Numbered from the stretch's first letter, positions 8,582 through 16,507 are shown. The stretch is 64,000 nucleotides of DNA from Sphingomonadales bacterium UBA7471 (GCA_002479765.1 DLOZ01000004.1:1-64000); one strand, 5' to 3'. Program-made: numbers and translations. Notes: a model not told the origin generated them from the letters alone.

Positions 8582-9270
8582 TGATGGCTGAAAACACTGA
8601 AAGCACCGTATCTGTGACTGACGGCGCAGCTCCTGAAGCAGCCGAAGGTCAACGTCGCGGTCGCGGCGCGCGTGGCGGCGGCGATAATCGTGGCGGTGGC
8701 CGTGGTCGTAACAACGATCGTCGTCCTGCACAGGAAGAAGATGATGGCACGATCGAAAAGCTCGTTCACATCAACCGTGTTTCGAAAACTGTTAAGGGCG
8801 GTAAGCGCTTCGGTTTTGCGGCACTCGTCGTTGTTGGTGACGGTCAGGGTCGCGTAGGCTTTGGTCATGGTAAAGCACGCGAAGTGCCAGAAGCCATCAA
8901 CAAAGCGACTGCAGCTGCCAAGAAATCGATGATCCGCGTCGCCCTGAAAGATGGTCGTACGTTGCATCACGACGGCAAGGGCCATTTCGGCGCTGGCAAG
9001 GTGACGTTGCGTTCGGCACCAGCTGGTACCGGCATCATCGCAGGTGGCCCAATGCGCGCTGTCTTCGAAAGCCTGGGCGTTGCAGACGTTGTGACCAAAT
9101 CGGTCGGTACGTCGAACCCTTACAACATGATCCGTGCTACTTTCGCGGCGCTGTCTGAACAGACCAGCCCCAAGTCGGTAGCGCAGCGTCGCGGCAAGAA
9201 AATCGCCGACCTTCTTGGTCGCGGTGGCAGCAAAACTGCTGAAGCCGACGCAGAAGCTATTGCGGAGTAA
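8581..9270 (+). CDS. rpsE: 30S ribosomal protein S5 with RGG-rich N-terminal extension
   Basis: The core from about residue 57 is standard S5: EKLVHINRVSKTVKGGKRFGFAALVVVGD, GHGKAREVPEAI and TSNPYNMIRATFAAL. S5 acts at the mRNA entry site and in decoding fidelity. The protein is 229 residues against 166 in E. coli. The extra N-terminus contains a low-complexity stretch rich in Arg and Gly (about residues 22-44) followed by an acidic patch. Two adjacent ATG codons at 8581 and 8584 are both possible starts; the first overlaps the rplR stop. Confidence 0.94.
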   Translation: MMAENTESTVSVTDGAAPEAAEGQRRGRGARGGGDNRGGGRGRNNDRRPAQEEDDGTIEKLVHINRVSKTVKGGKRFGFAALVVVGDGQGRVGFGHGKAREVPEAINKATAAAKKSMIRVALKDGRTLHHDGKGHFGAGKVTLRSAPAGTGIIAGGPMRAVFESLGVADVVTKSVGTSNPYNMIRATFAALSEQTSPKSVAQRRGKKIADLLGRGGSKTAEADAEAIAE

Positions 9271-9275
9271 TCGAT

Positions 9276-9452
9276 ATGGCGAAGATTAAACTGAAGCAGA
9301 CCGGTTCGCCGATCCGCCGTCCAGCCTCACAACGCGCAACTTTGAAGGGCCTTGGCCTTGACAAGATGAACCGCGTTGTCGAAATCGAAGACACAGCCGA
9401 AGTGCGCGGAATGATCCGCACAGTTCGTCACATGGTCCAGATTCAGGACTAA
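9276..9452 (+). CDS. rpmD: 50S ribosomal protein L30
   Basis: This is a 58-residue frame starting MAKIKLKQTGSPI and ending RTVRHMVQIQD, matching the short bacterial L30 family (residues KGLGLDKMNR in the middle). It is five bases downstream of rpsE and in the canonical order rpsE-rpmD-rplO. Confidence 0.93.
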   Translation: MAKIKLKQTGSPIRRPASQRATLKGLGLDKMNRVVEIEDTAEVRGMIRTVRHMVQIQD

Positions 9453-9491
9453 TAACATCAGCGCGAATTAAAGCGAAAGCGAGTGCACGAC

Positions 9492-10028
9492 ATGAAATTG
9501 AATGACATTAAAGACAATGAAGGCGCCCGCCATCGCCGTATGCGCGTTGGCCGTGGTATCGGTTCGGGCAAAGGCAAGACCTCGGGTCGCGGCCAAAAGG
9601 GTCAGACCAGCCGTTCGGGTGTTTCGATCAACGGATTTGAAGGCGGCCAGATGCCACTTCACATGCGTATTCCAAAGCGCGGCTTCAATAATATCTTTGC
9701 CAAGGACCATGCAGAGGTCAATCTGGGCATGATCCAGAAGTTTATCGACGCCAAGAAGATCGACATCAAAGCTGTTGTTGACCATGCGGCGTTGAAGGCT
9801 GCTGGTCTTGCACGTGGTGGCAAAGATGGCGTCCGTTTGTTGGCCAAGGGTGAACTCACCTCCAAGGTGAACTTCTCTGTCGCTGGTGCTTCAAAAGCAG
9901 CCGTTGAGGCTGTTGAAAAGGCCGGTGGTAAGGTTGAAGTGCTGGTAAAGGCCTCTGCATCGGAAAAAGCTGCTGCAAAGAAATCTTCTGTCAAGAACGC
10001 TGCTAAAGAAGCTGCGGCCAAGAAATAA
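9492..10028 (+). CDS. rplO: 50S ribosomal protein L15, long C-terminus
   Basis: L15 begins MKLNDIKDNEGARHRRMRVGRGIGSGKGKTSGRGQKGQ, the typical glycine- and lysine-rich rRNA-binding segment, and has HMRIPKRGF. The ATG at 9492 matches the family N-terminus; an in-frame GTG lies three codons upstream. At 178 residues it is longer than the roughly 145 of E. coli, because of an Ala/Lys-rich tail after about residue 150. Confidence 0.94.
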   Translation: MKLNDIKDNEGARHRRMRVGRGIGSGKGKTSGRGQKGQTSRSGVSINGFEGGQMPLHMRIPKRGFNNIFAKDHAEVNLGMIQKFIDAKKIDIKAVVDHAALKAAGLARGGKDGVRLLAKGELTSKVNFSVAGASKAAVEAVEKAGGKVEVLVKASASEKAAAKKSSVKNAAKEAAAKK

Positions 10029-10033
10029 GGCGG

Positions 10034-10090
10034 GAGCGAACACTTCGCTCTTGTCATGCCAGCCCCGCTTCCCGATATGGGCTGGCGGGG
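10034..10090 (+). terminator. Two hairpins between rplO and secY, possible attenuator
   Basis: The first hairpin is a perfect 7-bp stem with a 3-nt loop (GAGCGAA at 10034-10040, TTCGCTC at 10044-10050). The second is an 8-bp stem GCCAGCCC/GGGCTGGC (10058-10065, 10079-10086) followed by GGGGTTTG rather than a long T run. The spacing to secY is 172 nt, unusually long here. A partial terminator or processing site that lowers secY relative to the ribosomal genes is an inference. Confidence 0.45.
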
Positions 10091-10200
10091 TTTGACATTT
10101 CTGGGGTTCGTTCAGATACAGTCAGGCGAAATTTTTGGGGTTAAGCCGTTGCGCGATTATAGTGCATTCACGGTTAATCCGGAACCAAGGAACGTATATC

Positions 10201-11577
10201 ATGGCATCTAGGGCCGACCAAATGGCATCGAACCTCAATTTATCGAAGTTCGGGCAGGCAACAGAGCTTAAGAACCGCATTTGGTTCACTATTGGCGCGC
10301 TGATCATATTCCGTCTGCTGAGCTTCGTGCCGCTGCCGGGCGTTGATCCCATCGCGCAAGCAGCCCTGTATGCGAACAACGCCGCTGGCGGTGTACTCGA
10401 TATCTTCAACACCTTCTCGGGCGGTAGCCTTGAGCGCATGAGCCTCATCGCGCTTGGTGTTATGCCCTATATTACGGCGTCAATTGTTGTGCAGCTCGCT
10501 GCATCGCTGTCGCCGACGCTTGCGGCCATCAAGAAAGAGGGCGAGAGCGGACGCAAGAAACTCAATCAATATACGCGCTACGGCACGGTTTTCCTGACCG
10601 CGGTGCAGGGATATTTCCTCGCGGCAGGGCTTGAAAGCCTTGCTGCGGCAAACGGCATTAGCGCGGTTGTGGAGCCGGGCCTGATGTTCCGCATCGTTGC
10701 GACCATCAGCCTTATCGGCGGTACCATGTTCCTGATGTGGTTAGGCGAGCAGATTACGTCGCGCGGTATTGGCAACGGTATCTCCTTGATCATCATGGCG
10801 GGTATCGTCGCCCAAATGCCACGGTTGTTCGCGCAGCTTCTTGAAGGCGGACGGACCGGATCGATCAGTGGTTTTCTGATCGTCGGCTTTTTGTTGATGT
10901 TCGTCGGCCTGACTTTGCTGATCTGTTTCATGGAGCGCGGCCAGCGCCGGGTACTTATTCAATATCCAAAGCGTGCGACGCAGCGCGGCATGATGCAGGC
11001 TGACCGCAGCCATCTTCCGTTGAAGATCAACACTGCTGGTGTCATCCCGCCGATTTTCGCATCATCATTGTTGCTTTTGCCTATCACCATTACGCAGCTT
11101 GGCGGAAACAAGGTTGCGGGTGAAAGCGCGCTGGGTGACTTTGTCATCACATTGAACCAATATTTGGCGCATGGGCAGCCGGTCTATCTCGCGCTCTATG
11201 GCCTCGGTATCGTCTTCTTCTGTTTCTTTTACACCGCTGTGGTGTTCAATCCGGAAGAAACATCCGAGAATTTGAAGAAAGCCGGTGGCTTCATTCCAGG
11301 CATTCGTCCGGGCAAGAACACCGAATCCTATCTCGATTATGTCCTGACACGCATCACCGTGTTGGGTGCGGCCTATCTGACCTTGGTCTGCTTGCTGCCT
11401 GATTATGTCATGGGTCAAACAGGCCAGCAGCAGTTCTTCGCTATTGGCGGAACCAGCTTGCTCATTCTGGTCAACGTCACCATTGATACGATTTCACAGA
11501 TTCAGAGCCATCTGCTTGCCCACCAATATGGGGATTTGCTGAAGAAGGCCAAGTTGAAGGGTGGACGCGCCCGTTAA
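10201..11577 (+). CDS. secY: Protein translocase subunit SecY
   Basis: SecY is the channel-forming subunit of the SecYEG translocon in the inner membrane. The 458-residue protein shows ten hydrophobic segments and family motifs LPGVDP, GIMPYITASI-type (here GVMPYITASIVVQL), GIGNGISLIIMAGI, NTAGVIPPIFASS and FNPEETSENLKKAGGFIPGIRPG. The ATG at 10201 is preceded by AAGGAACG and gives the usual N-terminus; earlier in-frame starts would add unlikely sequence. adk follows 35 nt downstream, as in many bacteria. Confidence 0.96.
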   Translation: MASRADQMASNLNLSKFGQATELKNRIWFTIGALIIFRLLSFVPLPGVDPIAQAALYANNAAGGVLDIFNTFSGGSLERMSLIALGVMPYITASIVVQLAASLSPTLAAIKKEGESGRKKLNQYTRYGTVFLTAVQGYFLAAGLESLAAANGISAVVEPGLMFRIVATISLIGGTMFLMWLGEQITSRGIGNGISLIIMAGIVAQMPRLFAQLLEGGRTGSISGFLIVGFLLMFVGLTLLICFMERGQRRVLIQYPKRATQRGMMQADRSHLPLKINTAGVIPPIFASSLLLLPITITQLGGNKVAGESALGDFVITLNQYLAHGQPVYLALYGLGIVFFCFFYTAVVFNPEETSENLKKAGGFIPGIRPGKNTESYLDYVLTRITVLGAAYLTLVCLLPDYVMGQTGQQQFFAIGGTSLLILVNVTIDTISQIQSHLLAHQYGDLLKKAKLKGGRAR

Positions 11578-11612
11578 GGGGCGCGACATCGAAACGAACA
11601 GGGAGGCGTTTC

Positions 11613-12257
11613 ATGAATATCATCCTTTTGGGGCCTCCTGGCGCAGGCAAAGGAACGCAGGCTGCATTTCTCGTCGAGAAATATGGCATGGTACAATTGT
11701 CGACCGGCGACATCCTGCGTGCTGCCGTAAAGGCGGGCACTGAAGTCGGTAAAATGGCGGATGAGATCATGAAGGCGGGGAAGCTTTTCCCGGACGAATT
11801 GATGGCCGAAATTCTTGGCGAGCATATGGATGCGATCCCTGCGGACAAGGGCCTGATTTTTGACGGCTACCCACGCACGGCGCCGCAAGTCGCGCTTCTC
11901 GATGGCCTGTTGTCCGCGCGCCAACGGACACTCCATTATGTGATTGAACTGGTTGTTGATGAAGACGCGTTGGTCGAGCGCGTTGTCGGCCGTTTCACCT
12001 GCGCCAATTGCGGTGATGGCTATCATGATGTTTTCAAAAAACCGGTCAAAGCCGATACATGTGACAAATGTGGATCGCATGAATTTAAGCGTCGCCCCGA
12101 TGACAATGAAGAAACCGTCCGTACCCGCATGGCGGAGTATCGCGCAAAGACCGAGCCGATCTTGCCCCTTTACGATGCCCGCGGCCTTGTAAGCCGCGTC
12201 GATGGCATGGCGCCGATTGACGACGTGACCAAGGCGATTGAAGCCATCATCGGCTGA
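11613..12257 (+). CDS. adk: Adenylate kinase (zinc-type lid)
   Basis: This enzyme interconverts ATP + AMP and two ADP. The 214-residue protein has the P-loop GPPGAGKGTQ (residues 7-16), the AMP-binding FDGYPRT block and a long LID. The LID holds four cysteines in two CxxC pairs (Cys130, 133, 150, 153), so the zinc-binding variant is expected. It is the last gene of the classic secY-adk pair before the inserted rimB-like/rimK genes. Confidence 0.95.
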   Translation: MNIILLGPPGAGKGTQAAFLVEKYGMVQLSTGDILRAAVKAGTEVGKMADEIMKAGKLFPDELMAEILGEHMDAIPADKGLIFDGYPRTAPQVALLDGLLSARQRTLHYVIELVVDEDALVERVVGRFTCANCGDGYHDVFKKPVKADTCDKCGSHEFKRRPDDNEETVRTRMAEYRAKTEPILPLYDARGLVSRVDGMAPIDDVTKAIEAIIG

Positions 12258-12316
12258 ACGCTGCTGAAACAAGTTCAGCGTGACGGAAATGGAAACGGTT
12301 GTTAGGAACGCCTTCC

Positions 12317-12385
12317 ATGAAATATCTTGTCCTCATCGCAGCGATATATGCTGCAACAGCATCGTCGGCATTGGAGCAAATCTAA
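12317..12385 (+). CDS. 22-codon reading frame resembling a lone signal peptide
   Basis: An ATG at 12317, with AGGAAC at 12304-12309 as a plausible ribosome binding site, opens a frame MKYLVLIAAIYAATASSALEQI that stops at 12383-12385. The composition is that of a signal peptide or short membrane peptide. It is in the same frame as the next gene, whose TTG start follows the TAA directly (TAATTG), so reinitiation or coupling is possible. It could be a leader peptide, a tiny membrane protein, the remains of a signal peptide cut off by a stop, or chance. No homologue is known to me. Confidence 0.35.
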   Translation: MKYLVLIAAIYAATASSALEQI

Positions 12386-12862
12386 TTGGTTGCGGGGGGC
12401 GGCAAGCCACGTCCGGGCGGAAAATTAGAAATTGGCTGGTGCGAAATGGTCGATGTGCCAAGCCTTGGCCTCTCGCACGTACATGCGAAAATGGACACAG
12501 GCGCCGCGACATCATCGATACATGCAACCCGTATCAAACCCATCATCCGCGACGGCAAGCCATGGGTCGAATTCTGGTTCCGTCTGAATGCGGGCGAAAA
12601 GCCGAAGCGCTATGAAGCGCCCGTCATCGACCGGCGCATGGTGCGATCGTCCAATGGTGACACGCAAGAACGCTATGTCATCTCCGCGCAATTTTGTTTT
12701 GGTAAGCTGTGTTGGAACGGACAGCTCACCTTGGCGAACCGGCGTTCCATGGCCTTTCCCTTGCTAATTGGCCGAAGGGCGCTAAGGCGCGGCTTTCTGG
12801 TCAATAGCGGACGGCGCTGGGTGTTGGGCAAGCCAGCGAATCAAGGACAAAAGAGCACATGA
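12386..12862 (+). CDS. RimB-like retropepsin-type protease (RimK-associated, PF05618-type)
   Basis: The 158-residue product carries the aspartic-protease-like motif MDTGAATSS (Asp37-Thr-Gly-Ala) and the family pattern in which an N-terminal GWCEMVDVPSLGL strand precedes it. Such proteins were long annotated as ATP-dependent zinc proteases and occur next to RimK, as RimB does in the Pseudomonas rimABK operon. The start is TTG at 12386, immediately after an in-frame stop, with GGAG at 12373-12376; no ATG fits. The end overlaps rimK by four bases (ATGA). Its target is unknown; control of RimK or of modified protein is an inference. Confidence 0.75.
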   Translation: MVAGGGKPRPGGKLEIGWCEMVDVPSLGLSHVHAKMDTGAATSSIHATRIKPIIRDGKPWVEFWFRLNAGEKPKRYEAPVIDRRMVRSSNGDTQERYVISAQFCFGKLCWNGQLTLANRRSMAFPLLIGRRALRRGFLVNSGRRWVLGKPANQGQKST

Positions 12863-13764
12863 AAATCGCCATGTTGGCACGCAACGCCAACCTATACTCG
12901 CACCAACGGCTCGTCGAAGCCGCCTTGGCGCGCGGACATGAGATTGATATTCTGAATACGTTGCGGGTGACGATGAATATCACGTCGCACCGTCCCGAAG
13001 CATATTATCAGGGTGCTAAGCTCGGCAAATATGACGCGGTCATTCCGCGCATTGGCGCGTCCATCACATTTTACGGTCTTGCTGTGCTGCGTCAGTTTGA
13101 GATGATGAACGTATGGTCATTGAACGAGAGTGTCGCCATCGGCCGATCCCGCGACAAGCTGCGCTCGTTGCAGATTTTGGCGCGCAAGGGGCTTGGCCTG
13201 CCGGTCACAGCGTTTGCGCATGACCCGCGACAGACCGACGAAGTCATCAAAATGGTGGGTGGCGCGCCCGTGGTCATCAAGTTGCTGGAAGGGACGCAAG
13301 GCATTGGCGTGGTTTTGGGTGAGACCGAAAAGTCGGCCCGCTCCGTTATTGAGGCGTTTCGCGGCGCCAACGTGAACATCCTTGTGCAGGAGTTTATCAA
13401 AGAGGCAAACGCGACCGACATCCGTTGCTTTGTGATCGGCAATAAGGTTGTTGCATCGATACAGCGCAAGGGGGCGGAAGGTGATTTTCGATCAAATCTG
13501 CATCGTGGCGGTTCGGCCGAAGCCATCAAAATTACGCCGGAGGAACGCTCAACCGCGGTCCGCGCGGCGCGCGCCATGGGGTTAAATGTCGCCGGTGTCG
13601 ATATGCTCCGGTCCAATCATGGCCCGGTCATCATGGAAGTGAATAGTTCGCCCGGGCTCGAAGGAATCGAAAAAGCCACCGGCAAGGATATTGCGAGCCG
13701 GATTATTGCATTCATCGAAGAAAACGCAATTGCGGGCAAAACCAAGACCAAAGGCAAGGGGTAG
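12859..13764 (+). CDS. rimK: RimK-type ATP-grasp glutamate ligase
   Basis: This 301-residue ATP-grasp protein starts MKIAMLARNANLYSH and has the ATP-grasp blocks VVIKLLEGTQGIGV, FIKEANATDIRCFVIG and IMEVNSSPGLEGIE. E. coli RimK adds glutamate residues to the C-terminus of ribosomal protein S6. The gene overlaps the RimB-like gene by four bases and lies between adk and rpsM, inside the ribosomal protein cluster. Members of the family can also ligate other amino acids to peptides, so the substrate here is inferred from the family and the location. Confidence 0.87.
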   Translation: MKIAMLARNANLYSHQRLVEAALARGHEIDILNTLRVTMNITSHRPEAYYQGAKLGKYDAVIPRIGASITFYGLAVLRQFEMMNVWSLNESVAIGRSRDKLRSLQILARKGLGLPVTAFAHDPRQTDEVIKMVGGAPVVIKLLEGTQGIGVVLGETEKSARSVIEAFRGANVNILVQEFIKEANATDIRCFVIGNKVVASIQRKGAEGDFRSNLHRGGSAEAIKITPEERSTAVRAARAMGLNVAGVDMLRSNHGPVIMEVNSSPGLEGIEKATGKDIASRIIAFIEENAIAGKTKTKGKG

Positions 13765-13777
13765 CGCGCCGCTAGCC

Positions 13778-13806
13778 TTGACAGTTGGCGCGACTCACCG
13801 TAAGGC
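13778..13806 (+). promoter_or_regulatory. Possible promoter for rpsM-rpsK-rpoA
   Basis: A consensus -35 (TTGACA, 13778-13783) is followed by a 17-bp spacer and a weak -10 (TAAGGC, 13801-13806). It lies in the 174-bp gap after rimK, where an independent promoter for the alpha operon would be useful. The -10 is poor, so this is tentative. Confidence 0.35.
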
Positions 13807-13832
13807 AACGTCAATTCCGATCATCTGGTGCA

Positions 13833-13864
13833 ACCAGCAGCGCTTTTTTGCGTCCGCTGGTTTT
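13833..13864 (+). terminator. Hairpin with T tract before rpsM
   Basis: ACCAGC (13833-13838) pairs with GCTGGT (13856-13861), with CGC/GCG (13841-13843, 13850-13852) inside, and TTTT follows from the end of the stem. It may terminate the secY-adk-rimK transcript or attenuate the alpha operon. Confidence 0.4.
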
Positions 13865-13938
13865 GTGCGTTTCGGAATATCATCAGCGTTGAGATAGGGT
13901 TTGTCTTTCGGGGCACCTGTGGAGCAGGAGTACATAAA

Positions 13939-14307
13939 TTGGCACGTATTGCCGGAGTTAACATTCCAACCAACAAGCGCGTGATCATTGCGCTTACCTA
14001 CATTCACGGTATCGGCCGCACTAAAGCCGTCGAAATCGCGACAAAGCTGGGAATTGATCATAGCCGTCGTGTGCAGGACCTTTCGGATGCCGAAGTTCTG
14101 CAAATCCGCGAAACCATCGATGCGGGCTACACCGTAGAGGGCGATCTTCGCCGCAACACATCGATGAACATCAAGCGTTTGATGGATCTCGCCTGCTACC
14201 GTGGCCTTCGCCACCGTAAGGGTCTTCCAGTCCGTGGCCAGCGTACGCATACCAATGCGCGCACCCGCAAGGGCAAGTCCAAGGCAATCGCGGGCAAGAA
14301 GAAGTAA
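13939..14307 (+). CDS. rpsM: 30S ribosomal protein S13 (TTG start)
   Basis: The frame reads (L)ARIAGVNIPTNKRV and continues with LTYIHGIGRTKA and RGLRHRKGLPVRGQRTHTNARTRKG, all diagnostic of S13, a head protein contacting the P-site tRNA and bridging to the large subunit. The start is TTG at 13939, supported by GGAGCAGGAG just upstream; it gives the normal 122-residue length, and no ATG fits. The gene opens the alpha operon after the rimB-rimK insert. Confidence 0.94.
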   Translation: MARIAGVNIPTNKRVIIALTYIHGIGRTKAVEIATKLGIDHSRRVQDLSDAEVLQIRETIDAGYTVEGDLRRNTSMNIKRLMDLACYRGLRHRKGLPVRGQRTHTNARTRKGKSKAIAGKKK

Positions 14308-14364
14308 TCACCGGCCTCGGCCTGATTATTTTTTCTTCGCATTTTCGAATAGGATACACATTAT

Positions 14365-14754
14365 ATGGCACGCGAACCACAGCGCATTAAAAAGCGGGAG
14401 CGTAAAAATATTTCGGCAGGCGTCGCGCACGTCAATGCCAGCTTCAACAACACAATGATCACGATCACCGATGCCCAGGGCAACGCGATCAGCTGGTCAT
14501 CCGCAGGAACCATGGGTTTCAAGGGCAGCCGCAAGTCGACGCCTTACGCCGCACAGGTTGCAGCGGAAGACGCAGGCAAGAAGGCCGCTGAACACGGCGT
14601 TCGTACGCTCGAAGTTGAAGTTAAGGGCCCCGGTTCGGGTCGTGAATCTGCACTTCGCGCATTGCAGGCGGTGGGTTTCACCATCACCTCGATCCGTGAC
14701 GTGACATCGATCCCGCACAACGGCGTCCGTCCTTCCAAGCGTCGGCGCGTCTAA
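14365..14754 (+). CDS. rpsK: 30S ribosomal protein S11
   Basis: S11 (129 residues) forms part of the platform near the mRNA exit. Blocks HVNASFNNTMITITDAQGNAISWSSAG and the C-terminal DVTSIPHNGVRPSKRRRV are invariant. It lies between rpsM and rpoA; rpsD, often found here in E. coli, is absent. Confidence 0.96.
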   Translation: MAREPQRIKKRERKNISAGVAHVNASFNNTMITITDAQGNAISWSSAGTMGFKGSRKSTPYAAQVAAEDAGKKAAEHGVRTLEVEVKGPGSGRESALRALQAVGFTITSIRDVTSIPHNGVRPSKRRRV

Positions 14755-14854
14755 GCATTCGTTTCAGGGGCGGCTGTTCAGTCGTTCCTTCTTTTACCCG
14801 CGAACCGGCACGGTGCACCAAATTGCCGGTCCCGCAAAACCCAAGGGGAAATCC

Positions 14855-15916
14855 ATGTCCGTCAATATCAAGAACTGGCAGGAACTGAAAAAGCCCAACG
14901 CACTTGAACTCAAGTCAGGTAGCGATGCGAAGCGTAAGGCAACTTTTGTTGCAGAGCCGCTGGAGCGTGGCTTTGGTTTGACTCTCGGCAATGCGCTGCG
15001 TCGCGTATTGCTTTCATCGCTGCAGGGCGCAGCGATTACATCGATCAAAATCGAAAATGTGTTGCACGAATTCTCGTCGCTCGCGGGCGTTCGTGAAGAT
15101 GTCACCGACATCGTTCTGAACATCAAGCAAGTTGCGTTGAAGATGGAGGGCGAAGGTCCAAAGCGTCTTCAGCTTTCGGCAACTGGCCCTGGCGCGGTAA
15201 CCGCTGGTGACATCGCCGTTTCGGGCGACATCCAAGTGATGAACCCTGATCTCGTCATCTGTCATCTCGACGAAGGCGCGACGCTGAATATGGAAATCAC
15301 TGCCGACATCGGCAAGGGTTATGTTCCTGCAGTCGCCAACCGTCCAGCGGATGCGCCAATCGGCCTCATCCCGGTCGACAGCCTGTATTCGCCTGTTCGC
15401 CAGGTTGCGTATAAGGTGGACAATGCACGCATCGGTCAAGAACTTGACTATGACAAGTTGTCGCTGACCATCGAAACCGACGGCACTGTAACGCCAGAAG
15501 ACGCCGTGGCTTATGCCGCACGCATTCTTCAGGACCAGTTGCAAGTGTTCGTCCACTTCGAAGATTCGATGTCTGCATCGTCGCCAATGATTGGCATGGC
15601 TGCACCATCCGCTTCTTCGGAAGAATCGGATGCAAACCAGCTCAACCGTTACCTTCTCAAGAAGGTCGACGAATTGGAATTGTCGGTTCGCAGCGCAAAC
15701 TGCCTCAAGAACGACAACATCATCTACATCGGCGACCTCGTGCAAAAGAGCGAAGCCGAAATGCTGCGTACGCCTAATTTCGGTCGCAAGTCGCTGAACG
15801 AAATCAAGGAAGTGCTCTCGTCGATGGGCTTGCGCCTTGGCATGGACATCCCCGGATGGCCGCCAGAAAACATCGAAGAGATGGCAAAGAAGCTTGAGCA
15901 AGAACTGCTTGGCTAA
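14855..15916 (+). CDS. rpoA: RNA polymerase alpha subunit
   Basis: Alpha (353 residues) dimerises to seed RNA polymerase assembly and binds UP elements and activators. The N-terminal domain shows FVAEPLERGFGLTLGNALRRVLLSSLQGAAIT; the C-terminal domain shows LSVRSANCLKNDNIIYIGDLVQKSEAEMLRTPNFGRKSLNEIKEVL with the DNA-contacting helices. The ATG at 14855 follows AAGGGGA and gives the family N-terminus; the longer in-frame start at 14813 is not needed. Confidence 0.97.
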   Translation: MSVNIKNWQELKKPNALELKSGSDAKRKATFVAEPLERGFGLTLGNALRRVLLSSLQGAAITSIKIENVLHEFSSLAGVREDVTDIVLNIKQVALKMEGEGPKRLQLSATGPGAVTAGDIAVSGDIQVMNPDLVICHLDEGATLNMEITADIGKGYVPAVANRPADAPIGLIPVDSLYSPVRQVAYKVDNARIGQELDYDKLSLTIETDGTVTPEDAVAYAARILQDQLQVFVHFEDSMSASSPMIGMAAPSASSEESDANQLNRYLLKKVDELELSVRSANCLKNDNIIYIGDLVQKSEAEMLRTPNFGRKSLNEIKEVLSSMGLRLGMDIPGWPPENIEEMAKKLEQELLG

Positions 15917-15922
15917 AGAATA

Positions 15923-15981
15923 TTGGGCCGAGGCAGTGCTTCGGCCCAACCAAAAGGGAAATGGCCGCCCTTAAACGGCCA
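15923..15981 (+). promoter_or_regulatory. Two hairpins in the rpoA-rplQ gap
   Basis: A perfect 9-bp stem (TTGGGCCGA at 15923-15931, TCGGCCCAA at 15941-15949) is followed by a 6-bp stem (TGGCCG/CGGCCA, 15962-15967 and 15976-15981). Neither has a T tract. They occupy most of the 112-nt gap and may be RNA processing or mRNA-stability elements that set rplQ relative to rpoA. Confidence 0.4.
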
Positions 15982-16028
15982 GGATCGGGGTACCTGATAC
16001 GGCCCCCCTACGAACGAAGGAATGAAAT

Positions 16029-16442
16029 ATGCGCCATAAAGTTGGCCACCGTAAGCTGCAACGCACCACGTCGCACCGTACCGCGATGCTTCGCAACATG
16101 GCAGCGTCGCTTATCAAGCACGAACAGATCAAGACGACTTTGCCAAAGGCGAAGGAACTGCGTCCTTACATCGAAAAGCTGATCACGCTTGCGAAGAAGG
16201 GTGGCTTGTCCAACCGTCGTCTCGCGATGAGCCGTTTGATGGACGACAAGCAGCTGGTAAAGCTGTTTGACGAACTGGCAACGCGCTATGCCGACCGCAG
16301 CGGTGGTTACAGCCGCGTGGTCAAGGCTGGCTTCCGTGGATCCGATGCTGCACCAATGGGCGTTATCGAACTCGTTGACCGCAATGTCGACGCCAAGGGT
16401 CAGGACAGCGGCCCCGTTGAAATATTGGACGACGCTGAATAA
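16029..16442 (+). CDS. rplQ: 50S ribosomal protein L17
   Basis: L17 (137 residues) begins MRHKVGHRKLQRTTSHRTAMLRNM and has EQIKTTLPKAKELRPYIEKLITLAKK, the family core. The C-terminus is slightly extended and acidic. It is the last gene of the ribosomal cluster and is followed by a strong terminator. Confidence 0.95.
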   Translation: MRHKVGHRKLQRTTSHRTAMLRNMAASLIKHEQIKTTLPKAKELRPYIEKLITLAKKGGLSNRRLAMSRLMDDKQLVKLFDELATRYADRSGGYSRVVKAGFRGSDAAPMGVIELVDRNVDAKGQDSGPVEILDDAE

Positions 16443-16465
16443 GCACGTCTTGCTTTAAGAGTTTT

Positions 16466-16500
16466 AAAAGGGCGGTATCCGAAAGGGTGCCGCCCTTTTT
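16466..16500 (+). terminator. Strong rho-independent terminator after rplQ
   Basis: The stem GGGCGGTATCC/GGGTGCCGCCC (16470-16480, 16485-16495) has 11 base pairs with two G-T pairs and a GAAA tetraloop, flanked by AAAA on the 5' side and TTTTT on the 3' side. It ends the ribosomal protein cluster. Confidence 0.92.
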
Positions 16501-16507
16501 CATGGGT

